A DNA stretch of 44,147 bases, taken from contig CP070701.1 of assembly GCA_020349885.1 (NCBI GenBank), forward strand, positions 1,825,589-1,869,735. The letters run 5' to 3'. The position numbers and the translations under genes were made by a program. The notes beneath the pieces are model-generated. The model made no database searches and was not told the origin of the DNA. It saw only the letters and a list, made by a program, of their open reading frames with translations. Numbering within the stretch: the first letter of the stretch is position 1; every line of letters starts with the position of its first letter. This DNA comes from Acidobacteriota bacterium. GTDB taxonomy: Bacteria; Acidobacteriota; G020349885. Positions 43,560 through 44,147 of this stretch are shown piece by piece.

Positions 43560-43720
43560 GTGGGGAGTTCGTTTTTGAAAACGAACTCGAAGAAATCCTT
43601 TGTTCATGCGCGGTTAATGAATTCCCGGGTTCCCGGGTTCGTTTTGGAGAACGAACCTGAAGAAATCCTTTATTTTTGCGCACTTGCTTGGGTTCGTTTT
43701 GTAAATTGATAAGGGGGGGG
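43560..43720 (-). repeat. ACGAACCC dispersed repeats, copies 2 and 3
   Basis: On the minus strand, AAAACGAACCC is followed by an AAAGGATTTCTT block, then ACGAACCCGGGAA and a second ATGAACAAAGGATTTCTT block. The unit matches that at 21625-21665, and similar cores occur near the terS start. The two copies are in direct orientation. Confidence 0.6.
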
Positions 43721-43756
43721 TGTCCCCCCTGGGGTTTCTCTCCACGGTTCCGGTGC

Positions 43757-43812
43757 TTGTAGGGCGCGGTCTGTGACCACGCAGAGGCGGGGACACAGTC
43801 CCAGCCCTACAG
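43757..43812. repeat. Hairpin repeat element (TTGTAGGGC...GCCCTACA)
   Basis: Terminal inverted arms TTGTAGGGC and GCCCTACA enclose GTCTGTGACCACG and GGGGACACAGTCCC (itself an inverted repeat). A typical extragenic REP-like element. Confidence 0.55.
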
Positions 43813-44147
43813 AGGGCTCCGGCGCATTCAGCATTTGACATATTGCATTGAACATACTTCCCCATGTATGCCGCCGGAGGGATTTGTCAAGGATTTTGGC
43901 CGACTTGTGTGGGGGGGTGCGATATTCTACCCCGAAAAGGTGAGATAAAGTGTGGCCTTTATGCAACAGACAAGGCCGGGGCGCGCGAAATTCTAAAGCG
44001 GCGAAAACCTAAAGGGAGAGCAAGAGATCAAGAATATTATAGGGGGCTGGTGGTGACTTCATATTTTGGAAGTGCTGTCTTTATAGCACCAAAACATCCA
44101 GCCAATGCATAACATAGTGAAGATAACGTTGGCACACCAGGGCCACC

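Larger units (their letters stand above)
43422..44147. other. Repeat-bearing region at the right edge, no supportable gene
   Basis: Contains ACGAACCC-type repeats (43560-43720), a hairpin element (43757-43812) and a TTGACATATTGCATTGAAC motif near 43835. Two small frames (43864-44112 plus, 43670-43966 minus) have no recognisable features and overlap repeats. A gene may begin near 44104-44116 and run off the window; that cannot be judged. Confidence 0.5.

Noticed and set aside
43864-44112. 82-codon plus-strand frame near the right edge
   Set aside because: No similarity, no ribosome binding site, unusual composition; coding cannot be supported.
44104-44147. Possible start of a gene running off the window (ATG 44104 or GTG 44116)
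   Set aside because: Only about 14 codons are visible and no ribosome binding site or promoter precedes them.

Overview
The window looks like a chromosomal contig from a GC-rich, Gram-negative, free-living bacterium. LPS-type heptosyltransferase, a beta-barrel outer-membrane protein, a lipoprotein and large secreted proteins point to a diderm cell. The mix of genes (bifunctional FBP aldolase/phosphatase, noncellulosomal dockerin/cohesin proteins, many dispersed intergenic repeats, phage debris) suits a member of a poorly cultured phylum such as Acidobacteriota or a relative. That placement is inference only. I found no tRNA, rRNA or CRISPR array.

Layout. 1-1424: 3' end of a secreted multidomain protein. 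1607-3283: rimI and an archaeal-type fructose-bisphosphate aldolase/phosphatase. 3359-7899 (minus strand): prmC, a membrane glycosyltransferase, cobalamin adenosyltransferase, a heptosyltransferase and thioredoxin. 8006-14012 (minus strand): a tightly packed purine operon, purL - DNA methyltransferase - purF - purM, with the methyltransferase wedged between purL and purF by a 3-nt gap and a 4-nt overlap. 14183-16984: pabB convergent with a second membrane glycosyltransferase. 17134-21122: a secreted repeat protein ending in a dockerin, followed at once by a lipoprotein with a cohesin-like domain. 21123-21757: a repeat-rich gap. 21758-26280 (minus strand): lepA, a MATE exporter and a thiolase. 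26281-27324: a non-coding stretch with a terminator, a promoter and a long GC-rich leader in front of an RRM RNA-binding protein.

27338-32415 is a decayed phage island on the minus strand: terL, terS, a KSRGPRT-type hypothetical protein, a tail-fibre-like protein and a short structural protein. A beta-barrel gene is inserted on the plus strand, and the island ends at the C-terminal stump of an S24 (LexA/CI-like) repressor. 32568-37177 holds a small EamA-type transporter behind a possible 21-codon upstream ORF, then two tandem saccharopine-dehydrogenase-family paralogs downstream of an aldehyde dehydrogenase. 37394-39847 is the efp-accB-accC cluster (translation factor plus fatty-acid synthesis). 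39899-43421 is a transmembrane Ser/Thr kinase convergent with an EF-G-like GTPase. The last 726 nt hold only dispersed repeats as far as I can see.

Two themes cross the window. First, a composite intergenic repeat recurs at four or more places: a GGCAAATCC-type 9-nt tandem, a CCCGATGCG-type palindrome, and at two copies a shared tail. Second, several genes have a good -10 hexamer only 5-8 nt before the start codon and no Shine-Dalgarno sequence, which suggests leaderless mRNAs.
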